From a virus, in the IMG/VR virus record IMGVR_UViG_3300009177_000034, positions 1 through 64,000 of that record: a DNA stretch of 64,000 nucleotides; one strand, 5' to 3'. The position numbers were made by a program, and so were the translations under genes. Shown piece by piece: positions 32,718 through 41,502 of the stretch (positions are counted from its first letter, which is position 1; every line of letters starts with the position of its first letter). The notes beneath the pieces are model-generated. The model was not told the DNA's origin. It saw only the letters and a program-made list of their open reading frames with translations, and searched no databases.

Positions 32718-34625
32718 TTACGGCGCGCGGAACGCGAGCATCGTCGACACGATTTGGGTGATGTCGCTCGTCGCCGCGCCCTGGCCGGTGAACTTGACCG
32801 TCGTCGTGCTCGTCCAGTCAATCCCCGTCAACGCGGTCTGCCCGATGACGCGCTCCAGCGCGTTCGCGCCGCTCAGGCTTCGGAACACCGTCCCGAACAC
32901 GCGCGCGCTCGTCGCGCCCACGTAGACGATCCGGACATCAACGAGGAGAAACCCGTTCGCAGGCGCCGTCGTCACCGTGTTCAGCACAATCTCCGTGCCG
33001 CCGACGACGAGCTTCATCGTTTTTGTGTTCGCGTTGTTCGCGACCTGGAGATTCGCCACGACGTGCAGCCCGCTATCGGTCACGAGCGTGTTCGCCGGGA
33101 CCGTCCAGGTATGCAGCGTCGTTTCGACGGTCGTCCCGTTCGCCACGCTCGCGCCAGAGATGTACCCCCGCGTCGTGACCGTGATCGCGGGGTCGGCGCC
33201 CGAGATGACGATGCCGCCCGCGCCGGTCAGGACCACGGGCGGATGATCCAGCGTCGTCCCGGTCATCGTCAGGCCCGTCCCGAGCGTGATCTCCTGCGGG
33301 TCGCCCGCCCCCCCGGCGCTGCCGCGGCCGAGGAGCTTACTCGCCGCCGAGACATCCTGGATCTTGGCATACGTGACCGTGTTACTCGGGATCTGGCTCG
33401 CGGCGATTGAGTCCGTCAGCCCCGAGAATAACGTCGTGCCGGCGCCCCCCTGCGGCCCGGTCAACCCCTGCGGGCCCTGCGCGCCCGTGGCGCCCGCCGC
33501 CCCCTGAGCGCCCTGCGGGCCCGTCGCGCCCACGACGCCCTGGGCTCCCTGAGCGCCGGGGCTGCCGGTCGTGCCGGTGGCCCCCTGCGGCCCCGCGGCG
33601 CCTTGCGCGCCCGTGGCGCCCGCGTCGCCCTGGGAACCCGCCGCCCCCGCCGCGCCTTGCGGACCCGCCGTGCCCTGCGCGCCCGTGGCCCCCTGAGGGC
33701 CGGCGGCGCCCTGGGGGCCCTGGGGGCCGGTGCTCCCGGTCGTGCCGGTCGCGCCCTGCGCCCCGGTCGCGCCCGCGTCCCCCTGCGGCCCCGCGGCGCC
33801 GACCGCACCCTGTGGGCCTTGCGGGCCCGTCGCGCCCGTGGCCCCGAGGGCGCCCTGCGCGCCGGTCGCCCCGGCCGCGCCCTGGGGGCCCGTCGACCCC
33901 ACGGCGCCCTGCGGCCCGGCGACGCCCTGGGTGCCCTGCGCGCCCGCGCTGCCGACGCTCCCGGGTGCGCCCTGCGGACCCGCCGCCCCCTGGGCACCCG
34001 CCGCGCCGCCGGCCCCCTGCGGGCCGGTGCCGCCTGGCCCCCCCTGCGGTCCCGCCGTCCCCTGCGGACCCTGGGCGCCGCCGCCCTCGCCGTCGCCGCC
34101 CCCGCTGGCGCCCTGCGGCCCCTGCGCGCCGGGCGACCCTTGCGGCCCCTGCGGGCCGGGCGGGGGCACGGGCGGCGTCCAGGCCAGGGCGGCCAGCGGC
34201 ACCGTGCCCGTGTAGTCCTGGCCGCGGAGGACGGCAATCGCCAGGATCTCCAGGTCCAGCGTGTACTCGTAGAGTTCGGGCATGCCCCGCGCCTTGACAG
34301 GGCTCCACGTCTCGATGCGGACCGTGCAGTCGTTGCCCTCGCTGTCCTGGAGGCGCCAGGCCTCGCCGCGGAGCGCGTCGTTCCAGTCCATGTCACGGAC
34401 CACGTCGACGTTGAGCCACTGCGTTCCCGACTCCAGGTGGATGACGGCGTCGCGCGCGTGCTTGCCGAACTCCTGCGTCGTGACGCTCCCGCCGAGGCCC
34501 CGGTACTTCGCCTGCCGCTTCGGCCACACGAAGCCGTAGCTCGTCGGGTCCGTCGTCAGCGTGACGGAGCGGCCCAGGGTGCCGAGGGCGGTCAGGATCA
34601 CGGTGCCGCGGGTGGGGATGGCCAC
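32718..34625 (-). CDS. Tail fibre with collagen-like triple-helix shaft
   Basis: GTG 34625 follows AGGAGG at 10 bases. The 635-residue protein has an N-terminal attachment domain of about 140 residues ([37 protein letters not shown]), then about 250 residues of Gly-X-Y repeats rich in GPQG and GAQG, and a beta-rich C-terminal domain ([19 protein letters not shown]). Collagen-like shafts are usual in phage fibres. It follows the tape measure protein, the place of a distal tail or fibre gene. The C-terminus is the likely tip domain. Confidence 0.85.
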   Translation of the reverse strand: MAIPTRGTVILTALGTLGRSVTLTTDPTSYGFVWPKRQAKYRGLGGSVTTQEFGKHARDAVIHLESGTQWLNVDVVRDMDWNDALRGEAWRLQDSEGNDCTVRIETWSPVKARGMPELYEYTLDLEILAIAVLRGQDYTGTVPLAALAWTPPVPPPGPQGPQGSPGAQGPQGASGGGDGEGGGAQGPQGTAGPQGGPGGTGPQGAGGAAGAQGAAGPQGAPGSVGSAGAQGTQGVAGPQGAVGSTGPQGAAGATGAQGALGATGATGPQGPQGAVGAAGPQGDAGATGAQGATGTTGSTGPQGPQGAAGPQGATGAQGTAGPQGAAGAAGSQGDAGATGAQGAAGPQGATGTTGSPGAQGAQGVVGATGPQGAQGAAGATGAQGPQGLTGPQGGAGTTLFSGLTDSIAASQIPSNTVTYAKIQDVSAASKLLGRGSAGGAGDPQEITLGTGLTMTGTTLDHPPVVLTGAGGIVISGADPAITVTTRGYISGASVANGTTVETTLHTWTVPANTLVTDSGLHVVANLQVANNANTKTMKLVVGGTEIVLNTVTTAPANGFLLVDVRIVYVGATSARVFGTVFRSLSGANALERVIGQTALTGIDWTSTTTVKFTGQGAATSDITQIVSTMLAFRAP

Positions 34626-34643
34626 TAAGACCGTGCCTCCTGC

Positions 34644-34653
34644 GCTAGGATGC
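34644..34653. repeat. GCTAGGATGC 10-mer (copy 2)
   Basis: Exact match on the plus strand, at the left border of the plus-strand endonuclease and 19 bases upstream of the fibre gene start. Confidence 0.65.
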
Positions 34654-34657
34654 GGCC

Positions 34658-35167
34658 ATGCGACAACGACCGCTCGCCTATCGGCGGTACTGGCTCATGC
34701 GCGCGCGATGCGAGAATCCCCGCAACAATCGCTTCCGCCTCTATGGTGCGCGCGGCATCACAGTCTGCGCCGAATGGCGCGCCGACTACGCGGCCTTCCT
34801 GCGTGACATGGGGCCGTGTCCGTCGCGCGCGCACTCGCTCGACCGGATCGACCCGGACGGCAACTACGAGCCCGGAAACTGTCGCTGGGCGACGGCGACG
34901 GAGCAGGCCCGCAACCACCGGAACGCGCGGCTCCTGACGCATGACGGGCAGACGCGCTGCCTCGCCGAGTGGGCCGAGCACGTCGGCCTGTCGACGGGGA
35001 CGCTCTGGTATCGACTGCGTGCCGGGTGGCCGCTGGCGCTCGCGCTGTCGGCCCCGCTCGGGGCCGTGCGGCACGAGATCCCCGTCGAGGTCCGGCGGGC
35101 GGCGGGACGGGCAGGAGCGCGGGCGCGGTGGCATCCTAGCTCCTCTGTCTCTCGGCATCCAAGCTAG
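34658..35167 (+). CDS. YGGRG-family homing-endonuclease-like gene on plus strand
   Basis: The 169-residue protein runs against the operon. It has the family core ([58 protein letters not shown]) and an HTH-like tail ([22 protein letters not shown]). It fills the gap between the tape measure gene and the fibre gene and overlaps the last 32 bases of the former. Inverted GCTAGGATGC/GCATCCTAGC copies flank it at 34644 and 35131. Free-standing homing is inferred. Confidence 0.82.
   Translation: MRQRPLAYRRYWLMRARCENPRNNRFRLYGARGITVCAEWRADYAAFLRDMGPCPSRAHSLDRIDPDGNYEPGNCRWATATEQARNHRNARLLTHDGQTRCLAEWAEHVGLSTGTLWYRLRAGWPLALALSAPLGAVRHEIPVEVRRAAGRAGARARWHPSSSVSRHPS
35131..35140. repeat. GCATCCTAGC 10-mer (inverted copy 3)
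   Basis: Inverse of copy 2 at the right border of the plus-strand endonuclease; it contains the TAG stop of the tape measure gene. The two copies face each other as a perfect inverted repeat. Confidence 0.65.
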
Positions 35168-38108
35168 ACATCAGGCGGCTCGTGAACTTGGCGTAGATCG
35201 AATCGGCCATCTTCGACGTGCCCGCGGTGATCTTGGCGTCGGCGTCGGAGAGGAAGGTATCGAGGACGCCGAGCGCGCCGCTGAGCCCTTGGCCGAGGCC
35301 GTCGGACAGGGCCGCGCCTGCGCCCGCGCCCAGTTGCCCGAAGTTCGTCTCGACCTTGTCCGTCGCGGTGTTGATCTTGTTGAGTTCGCTGACGATGTCG
35401 TTGGTGGCGGCGCCCACCTTCGACCCGATGCCCGCGCCGGCCACCCCGACCTGGCCGAGGCTGCTGGCCGCGGCGCCCGCGGTGTTGGGGATGCCCGCTA
35501 GGTCGTTACCCAGCTTGTCCATCATGGTCGCGGACATGGACTTGAAGGTCTGGCCCTTGGCCGTCATGTCCGCGATGGCGGCCCCCATCTTGTGCATGTT
35601 GGCGATGTCCGCCTCGCTGGCGCTGCCACCCCTCTGCAGGGTGGCGAGGGTCTTGGCGGCGGCCAGGCGCTGCTGCTCGAACGACTGCTCCATGCCGGCC
35701 AGGGACATCATCTTCTGCCCCTTGGCCGCCAGCCCCGCGATGCCGATGTCCAGGGCGGCCTTGGCCGACGCGGCCACGCTGGCCTGCAGGGCCCTGACGG
35801 CGGTGGCCCACTTCGTCTCGGCCTCGATCCGCTTCTTGGACCCAGCCTCGTAGTTCTGGGTCTGCGCGGCCATGAAGGCGACGGACGCCGCCTCGCTGGC
35901 CCCCTGCATCGCCGCCGTGCGGTCGAACAGGGCCTGCTCCAGCGCCAGCTTCGCCTCGAACGCCTGCTTAGCGAACCCGATGCGCTGATCCGCCGACAGT
36001 TTCTCGTTGCTGGCCTGGGCGTCCAGGAAGCCGATGTGCTTCTGCGCGCTGACCGCTCCCATGGACGCCAGGCTGTCGTAGTAGCCGGCGGCCTTGGCCT
36101 GAAGCTGGCCGTACATGGCGAACGCCTGCTCGGCATACTGGCGGCGCTGCGCCTGCGACAGGTTCTCGTCCTGGGCGGCGCGCTGCAGCCGGGACAGTTG
36201 CCCGGCGTAGTCGGCCTCCCCCATCGCCGCCTTGTGGGCGTAGGTCGCCACGTCGAGCGCCACCGACTCCGCGGCGCGGGCGCGGCGGTCGGCCACGATG
36301 GCGGCGTCGTCGGCCCGCAGCGCCGCCGCCGTCCGCTGCGACAGCGCGATCCGCGTGTTCTCCGTCTGCGTGTCGAGCGCGACCAGGGCCGCCGCGGCCG
36401 CGGTGCGCTCGGGCAGGGTGCTCTCGGGCGCGGCGAGCTTCGTCTGGAGGGCCGCGCGCTGGGCGGCGGCCACAGCCTCGATGCCCGCCAGTTCCGCCGC
36501 CGTCGTCGCCAGGATGCCGGCCCGGCGCTGCTCCTGGTAGGCGGCGAACCCGCGCTCGCTCTCGCCGAAGAACGCGGCGTCGGCGGCGGCGGCCTGGTGC
36601 GCGGCCTCGACGCTGGCGGCGGCGGCCTGGGCGGCGCCCGTCGCGCGCGCGGCGTTGAGGCCGGCCAGCTTCTCCGTCTGCGCGATGTCGGCCAGTGTCG
36701 CGGCCGTCTTGGCGGCGGCGGCGGCCTCCTCGACGGCGCGCACCGCCGTCGTCGTGGCGACCTTGGCGGCCCCCGCCGTGCGGACGCCGGCGACCTCCTT
36801 GCTCCGGAGGGTCTCCTTGAGGTCCGCCAGTTGCCGCTCGGCCGCGGCCTCGGCGGCCTGGGCCTTCGCGGGGTCGCCCCCGACCCACTTCAACTGCTCG
36901 GCGGCCACCTTGGCCTTGGCCGCGGCGACGGCGACCTCGGCCTCCTTGATGAGGCCCGCGATCCGCGACGCGCTGCCCTTCGCGGCGACGGCGGCCTCCT
37001 CCGCGTCGGCGGCGGCCAGGCGCTTGATGTTGGTGATCTGCTCGTCGTAGAGGCGGGCCACCTCCTCCAGCGACTGCGCCCGCTTGATGTCGCCGCCGAT
37101 GGCGGCGTTGCGCGCCGTCAGTTCCGCGCGCTCGGCGGCCAGCGCGTCCTTGATCCGCAGCAGCGAGCCGAGGTAGCCGGTGTTGGCCTCGATGGCCAGC
37201 TTGACCTTCGTGGCCGTCGTCCCCATCACGGTGTCGATGAGGTTCGACGCGGCGGCCAGGGCCATCTGCGCGATGGTGGCGCCCTCGACCTCGCCCTTGC
37301 CGAGCTTGGCGTTGGTGGCGAAGTCGCTGAGGGCGCGGGTGCCCGCCGTCAACGCGGCGGTCGCCATCGTGGTGTCCTTCGTCAGCGTGGCGAACGCGAT
37401 GTCCCGCGTCGCCTGGTTCGCCTCCTCCGCCTTGGCGATGAACAGGCCGAGGGCGATGGCCGCGCCGCCCATCGCGAGGCCGGTGCCCAGCGTCGCCAGG
37501 CTCATGCCCGACAGCGACGCCGCCACGCCCCGGATGGCGCCGCCCGCGGGGCCCAGGCCGCCGACGAGGGGCAGGGCGGCGCCCGCGACCTTCCGGAGGC
37601 CGTCCGCGGAGATGGCCGCGGCCTGGCCCGCCGACGCCAGCGCCGGGCCCGCCTGGCGCACCGGGCCCATGAAGGCCTCGAACTGCTGCTTGGCCCGGCC
37701 CGCCTCGATGTTGGCCTTGCCGAAGGACGACCCGAGCACCTGGAGCTTGGCGGCCTGCGTGCCGACGAAGGCGTTGTGCTCGCGCATCGTCCGGGCGAGC
37801 GCGTCCTCCGACCCCGTGAGGGCCTTGGCGCGGGCGGCGGCCTCGTCGTAGGCGCTGCCCAGGGCCTTCGTCGCGGGCACCGCGGCGCCGACGGCGGTCC
37901 CCGCGGCCTTGCCCGCCGTGCCCAGGGCCTCGGCGGTCGCGCTGGCGCTGGCCGTGACGGCGGCGGTGGCCTTGCTCGCCTCCGCGGCGACGGCCCCCGT
38001 GAGGGCCTTGGACGTGTCGAGGACGCGGGCCTTGGTGGCCTGGTACTGCTTGTCGTCGCCCGAGAATCGGACGATGGCAACGGCGAGTTCCTGGCCCTCA
38101 CCGGCCAC
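35136..38108 (-). CDS. Tape measure protein
   Basis: The 990-residue protein is the longest uninterrupted helical ORF. It begins at GTG 38108 with a strand-rich head (QELAVAIVRFSGDDKQY), then coiled-coil and alanine-rich helices, a hydrophobic stretch (GMSLATLGTGLAMGGAAIALGLF) and long EAAxxKA helical repeats. Length, alanine content and place directly after the frameshifted chaperone pair are diagnostic of a tape measure. At the usual 1.5 angstrom per residue it would predict a tail near 150 nm. Confidence 0.92.
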   Translation of the reverse strand: MAGEGQELAVAIVRFSGDDKQYQATKARVLDTSKALTGAVAAEASKATAAVTASASATAEALGTAGKAAGTAVGAAVPATKALGSAYDEAAARAKALTGSEDALARTMREHNAFVGTQAAKLQVLGSSFGKANIEAGRAKQQFEAFMGPVRQAGPALASAGQAAAISADGLRKVAGAALPLVGGLGPAGGAIRGVAASLSGMSLATLGTGLAMGGAAIALGLFIAKAEEANQATRDIAFATLTKDTTMATAALTAGTRALSDFATNAKLGKGEVEGATIAQMALAAASNLIDTVMGTTATKVKLAIEANTGYLGSLLRIKDALAAERAELTARNAAIGGDIKRAQSLEEVARLYDEQITNIKRLAAADAEEAAVAAKGSASRIAGLIKEAEVAVAAAKAKVAAEQLKWVGGDPAKAQAAEAAAERQLADLKETLRSKEVAGVRTAGAAKVATTTAVRAVEEAAAAAKTAATLADIAQTEKLAGLNAARATGAAQAAAASVEAAHQAAAADAAFFGESERGFAAYQEQRRAGILATTAAELAGIEAVAAAQRAALQTKLAAPESTLPERTAAAAALVALDTQTENTRIALSQRTAAALRADDAAIVADRRARAAESVALDVATYAHKAAMGEADYAGQLSRLQRAAQDENLSQAQRRQYAEQAFAMYGQLQAKAAGYYDSLASMGAVSAQKHIGFLDAQASNEKLSADQRIGFAKQAFEAKLALEQALFDRTAAMQGASEAASVAFMAAQTQNYEAGSKKRIEAETKWATAVRALQASVAASAKAALDIGIAGLAAKGQKMMSLAGMEQSFEQQRLAAAKTLATLQRGGSASEADIANMHKMGAAIADMTAKGQTFKSMSATMMDKLGNDLAGIPNTAGAAASSLGQVGVAGAGIGSKVGAATNDIVSELNKINTATDKVETNFGQLGAGAGAALSDGLGQGLSGALGVLDTFLSDADAKITAGTSKMADSIYAKFTSRLMSSLDAERQRS

Positions 38109-38927
38109 GGGGGGTCCCCTGGCGGAAGCCCTGCGCGTTGAGGAAGGCGTGGATGCGCTCCGGGGGCACGCGCTGGGCCCCGGCCCGGTGCGCGGGCGCC
38201 GGCGGCTCGTCGCGCGCCAGCGTGGCCCAGGCGGCCAGGCGCTCGCGGCGCGCCTCCAGCGACAACCAGACGAACCCTGCCGTCACGGCCTCCTCCGGGC
38301 GCGCGCGCGCCACGTTGCGCTCGTGGGCGTCGAGCATGGCCCGCACGAACCGGCTGGACTTGTCGAGCATGTACTCCCAGGTCCAGCCGAACGCCGCCGC
38401 GGCGGCCGCTAGGTCGTCAAAGAGGCCGAGGCCCCCGAGTTGTCCCCCGGCACCGTAGGCGGTGCCGGCACCGTAGGGCGGGCGCCCCCCTCCAGCTTCT
38501 CCCGCAGCGCCCACAGGTCCCGCAGGGGCGGGCAGTCGCCGTGGTCGCACGCCTCGGCGCACGGCTTGTCGCGCCCGTCGAGCATGCGCCCCAGGGTCTC
38601 GACCAGCGGGGGCGGCTCGGAGGAGAGCGTGGCCTGGAAGAAGTCCAGGCGCGTGCGGTACGGCATGTCCGCCAGGACCGCGTCCGTCAGCGTCGGGCAC
38701 AGGAGCTTGAGGCTTTCGCCCAGGCGCTCGCTGTGCTCGGCCACCGATAGCTCGGTCCCCGCCGGCGGGTTGTCGAGTTCCAGGAGGCGCAGCACCTCCC
38801 GCTGCGGCATGTCGACGATGCTCCGGACCGGATAGGAAACCACCGGGTCTCCATACAGCACAACGCCGCGGGGCTCCGGGCGCAGCACCCGGAGGTCCCG
38901 CAACACCCGCGGCGTCGACTCGGCCAT
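38098..38927 (-). CDS. Tail assembly chaperone, frameshifted long form (GT-like)
   Basis: The -1 product shares residues 1 to about 160 with the short form, then continues in the alternative frame (LGGLGLFDDLAAAAAAFGWTW, DAHERNVARARPEEAVTAGF) and ends inside the tape measure start. This is the conserved arrangement of lambda-type G and GT genes, where a minority of ribosomes slip. The extension is good helical coding sequence without a plausible independent start. Confidence 0.75.
38409..38927 (-). CDS. Tail assembly chaperone, short form (G-like)
   Basis: The 172-residue protein begins MAESTPRVLRDLRVLRPEPR and is helical and acidic (MPQREVLRLLELDN, EHSERLGESLKLL). It stops at 38409, just after entering the overlap with the -1 frame. 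Position between the tail tube and tape measure genes plus the overlapping second frame identify the chaperone pair. It binds and delivers the tape measure during tail assembly in related phages. Confidence 0.85.
   Translation of the reverse strand: MAESTPRVLRDLRVLRPEPRGVVLYGDPVVSYPVRSIVDMPQREVLRLLELDNPPAGTELSVAEHSERLGESLKLLCPTLTDAVLADMPYRTRLDFFQATLSSEPPPLVETLGRMLDGRDKPCAEACDHGDCPPLRDLWALREKLEGGARPTVPAPPTVPGDNSGASASLTT
38442..38448 (-). promoter_or_regulatory. Candidate -1 slippery heptamer GGGGGAC
   Basis: In the short-form frame the codons are G-GGG-GAC at 38448-38442. Slippage by one base keeps GGG in the P site and gives a weak match in the A site. A second GGGGGCC-like stretch lies nearby, at 38431-38437. 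The site is inside the overlap, about 30 bases before the short-form stop at 38409. Confidence 0.45.
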
Positions 38928-38930
38928 CTG

Positions 38931-39797
38931 CTAGGCCGCGGCCTCGCCCATGGTGCCGAACTCGTTGGCGGCATCCGAGGGCCAGACCATGAACGTGACG
39001 GTGATCAGGCGCTGCTGCGTCGGGTGGAACGGGATCTTGGTCTCCGACGCCGCCGGCGACGCCTCGGGGAACACGAAGATGTCGTTGGGGTCCGTCGACT
39101 CCTCGCCGCCCTTGATCTTCACGATGCGGAGTTCCTTGGACAGGGTCCGCACCGACAGGCCGACGCGATTCTTGAACGTCAGCAGGCCCACGCCCGGCGT
39201 CAGCGTGGCCGCCGTCCAGGTGAGGGTGGCCGCCGTCTTGGTCGTGGCGATGGCGTCCCCCGTGCTCGCCTTCGGGGTCAGGGTCAGGACGGTCGCCGAC
39301 GTGGCCGCCGCCGAGACGAGCGGGTGGGGCAGCGCCACGGAGTAGTCCGTGCCCGCGACGCCGCCCGACTTGTTGATGGCGTGGACCAGGTTCAGCAGCG
39401 ACGCCGCCGCCGTGGCGCCCATCAGGACCTCGCCCTCCAGCGGCGTGAGCGCCGACTGGAACGTATAGGTCTTGTCGCCGATGACCACGGTATCGCCGTC
39501 CGTCACCTGGACGCCCGACGAGGTCAGGGTGCCCGTGGGCATCCCGCTCCGGATGGCGTTGACCAGGCCGACGGCGAACTTCGACACGCTGATCTCCGCC
39601 AGCGGCACCTCGACCGTCACGCCCGCCCCCGACACGACGGCGTCGAGCGGGGTGTCGCCCGCCTGGGCGCCCTTGAGTTCGGTGACGCGCGTGGCGATGT
39701 TGAGCATCACGTCCTCGCCCAGATACCCGAGGCTCACGCCGTCGAAGTACACGTTGGCCGGGCCCGCCTCTAGTGCATGCCGATCTACGCCTTCCAT
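38931..39797 (-). CDS. Major tail protein (tail tube) with inserted domain
   Basis: The 288-residue protein follows GGGGGTAGG at ATG 39797. The N- and C-terminal parts (AGPANVYFDGVSLGYLGED, PFHPTQQRLITVTFMVWPSD) look like a tail-tube subunit. The middle, residues about 95-200, is an added domain (DTVVIGDKTYTFQSALTP, EGEVLMGATAAASLLNLVHA) also present in the 41503-42210 product. Such insertions often face outward on the tube and bind surfaces. Position before the chaperones is canonical for the tail tube. Confidence 0.85.
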   Translation of the reverse strand: MEGVDRHALEAGPANVYFDGVSLGYLGEDVMLNIATRVTELKGAQAGDTPLDAVVSGAGVTVEVPLAEISVSKFAVGLVNAIRSGMPTGTLTSSGVQVTDGDTVVIGDKTYTFQSALTPLEGEVLMGATAAASLLNLVHAINKSGGVAGTDYSVALPHPLVSAAATSATVLTLTPKASTGDAIATTKTAATLTWTAATLTPGVGLLTFKNRVGLSVRTLSKELRIVKIKGGEESTDPNDIFVFPEASPAASETKIPFHPTQQRLITVTFMVWPSDAANEFGTMGEAAA

Positions 39798-39800
39798 GGC

Positions 39801-40214
39801 CTACCCCCTTACGTCGCGCGGGATGCCGCGGACGTTCTGCAGCGCGACCAGCCACGCTGGACGCGGACGCATGCGCGCCGTGCCAAGTTCAAGAAGCAGC
39901 ACATACCCCGCGGCGACGGCGCTCGTCACGCCCGCCCGCACCACCCGCCGGAATCCCGCGCCCGTCCCCGTCGCCGCCACGCTGTGAATCAGCGTCCGCA
40001 GGTCGGGCGACGGCGGCTCCCCGGGCGCGCTGGCCTTGTGGAAGCGCCCCGGGTTGGCGCGGCGATACCCCCGCCCGCCCGCCGGCGCCGTCTGCATCAG
40101 GCGCTGCACCTCGTCGGCGTAGAAGGCGCCCATCTGGTCCAGGACGCGGGCCGCCCGCGCCGCCGTCGTGGGCTCAAAGCCGGGCGCCACGCGGAACTCC
40201 CAGGTGGCCGCCAT
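39801..40214 (-). CDS. HK97 gp10-like tail completion protein
   Basis: The 137-residue protein ends with the family's marker region (YVLLLELGTARMRPRPAWLV), where a hydrophobic strand leads to a GT-RM-RPA motif. The N-terminal helix (AARVLDQMGAFYADEVQRLM) is typical. HK97 gp10-like proteins cap the tail or form the head-tail neck. The gene order connector, gp10-like, terminator-like, tube supports the call. Confidence 0.82.
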   Translation of the reverse strand: MAATWEFRVAPGFEPTTAARAARVLDQMGAFYADEVQRLMQTAPAGGRGYRRANPGRFHKASAPGEPPSPDLRTLIHSVAATGTGAGFRRVVRAGVTSAVAAGYVLLLELGTARMRPRPAWLVALQNVRGIPRDVRG

Positions 40215-40651
40215 CAGGCCACCGCCGCCACGAGGTCGAAGGCCAGCACGTTGAACTGGAGCGTCTTGCGGACGATGGTCGGGTCGGGCTCGATGGTGTC
40301 GCGCTGGCTCGCCAGGTGGAGCGCGCACACGTTGAGGCCCGGCGTCGGCATCGGCGCCAGGCCGGCCTCGGCGCTGGCCGTCTGGTCGAGCAGCGTCGCC
40401 ACGCGCGCGGCGATGGCCTCCGCCGCGTCCAGGTCGTGGGCCCACACGTCGAGCGTGAACGAGGCCTCCACCCGCGGCAACTGCTCGTAGGGGTGGAAGG
40501 CCGTGTCCATGTAGGTGACGGAGGGCACCTGGACCGCCATCCGCACGAAGCGGTGGAACACCGCCGGGCCGCCCAGGAGGACCACCAGGGCCGGGTCGCC
40601 CACGAGGCGCATCCGCAGGGCCGTCCGCAGCGCCGTCATCGTCGGCACCAT
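40214..40651 (-). CDS. Tail terminator-like protein (DUF3168 type)
   Basis: The 145-residue protein begins MVPTMTALRTALRMRLVGDP, with central strands (FTLDVWAHDLDAAEAIAARVATLLDQ) as in tail terminator/completion proteins such as SPP1 gp17. It is coupled by TGATG overlaps to both neighbours. The role as the ring that caps the tail is inferred from fold-like features and synteny. Confidence 0.75.
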   Translation of the reverse strand: MVPTMTALRTALRMRLVGDPALVVLLGGPAVFHRFVRMAVQVPSVTYMDTAFHPYEQLPRVEASFTLDVWAHDLDAAEAIAARVATLLDQTASAEAGLAPMPTPGLNVCALHLASQRDTIEPDPTIVRKTLQFNVLAFDLVAAVA

Positions 40652-41055
40652 CAGACCACCTCCAGCGGCAGCCACGCGGTGGCCAGCACCGCGGTGGCCA
40701 GCAGCGGGCCGACGGCGATGCGCTCGCACTCGACGAGCAGGTGGCTCGGGCCCAGGTCGTCATGGACCAGGCGCACGAAGGCGGCCAGGTAGGTGACGCC
40801 CTCGACGTGGAGCCGGTCCTGGACCTGCACCGGGGCGCCCAGCAGGAACAGCGCGCGGCAGCCCGCCACGACGCGCAGGCCGGCCTCGCCCTGGGGCGAC
40901 GCGCCGGTCAGCGCGGACAGGCGACAGGGCACGCCCGCGGCCAGGGGGAGGAAGTCCCGGCGCGTCACGCCCGTGGCCGAGGGCACCACGTCGAGGGCCC
41001 GGAGGACGGTGGCCCGGTGCGTCAGGAGGTCCGCGATCTCGTCGCCGAGGCGCAT
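40651..41055 (-). CDS. Head-tail stopper-like protein
   Basis: The 134-residue protein begins MRLGDEIADLLTHRATVLRA and continues as beta structure (VPCRLSALTG, GVTYLAAFVRLVHDDLGPSHLL). Its size and its place between the connector and the tail terminator-like gene suggest a stopper of the neck. Sequence support is weak, so synteny carries the call. Confidence 0.65.
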   Translation of the reverse strand: MRLGDEIADLLTHRATVLRALDVVPSATGVTRRDFLPLAAGVPCRLSALTGASPQGEAGLRVVAGCRALFLLGAPVQVQDRLHVEGVTYLAAFVRLVHDDLGPSHLLVECERIAVGPLLATAVLATAWLPLEVV

Positions 41056-41501
41056 CAGCGGTGGTCCCCCTCCAGGACGGTGCGCGGGCTGCCGCTCCGG
41101 TTGTCGAACAGGCCGGGCCGCAGCGACAGCGGAATCCAGTCCGCGTTCCCCCGGAGGCGCTCGACATCGCTCCGCGAGATGCCGCCCGCCGTCGGGAACT
41201 GGTGCAGCAGGCTGCCCGCGCCCCCGCGCTCCAGGAGCCAGTCGATGCGCGCCTGGACCTCGCTGGCCGCCCAGTAGCTCACGGACACGTCGCCGGCCGA
41301 GCGCGAGGCGTAGCGACTGGAGGCGAGATAGGCCACCGTAAGCGCCCCGGCGGCGGCGAGCCAGACGTTGTCCTCCTCCTGGAGGAGGAGGAAGTCGAGT
41401 TCGCCGTCATCGAACAGCGGGTGCGCGCTGTCGGTATCGCGAATCAGAAATCTGACCTGGTCGCGCGGCGCCGTCAGGGCCGGGTCATAGGTCCACGGCA
41501 T
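41055..41501 (-). CDS. Head-tail adaptor (gp6-like connector)
   Basis: The 148-residue protein opens with RDQVRFLIRDTDSAHPLFDDGELDFLL-type sequence, a hallmark of siphovirus head-tail connectors that dock under the portal. A helical second half (AAGALTVAYLASSRYASRSAG) follows. Start ATG 41501 lies two bases from the upstream stop. It should form the adaptor ring below the portal. Confidence 0.85.
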   Translation of the reverse strand: MPWTYDPALTAPRDQVRFLIRDTDSAHPLFDDGELDFLLLQEEDNVWLAAAGALTVAYLASSRYASRSAGDVSVSYWAASEVQARIDWLLERGGAGSLLHQFPTAGGISRSDVERLRGNADWIPLSLRPGLFDNRSGSPRTVLEGDHR

Positions 41502-41502
41502 G

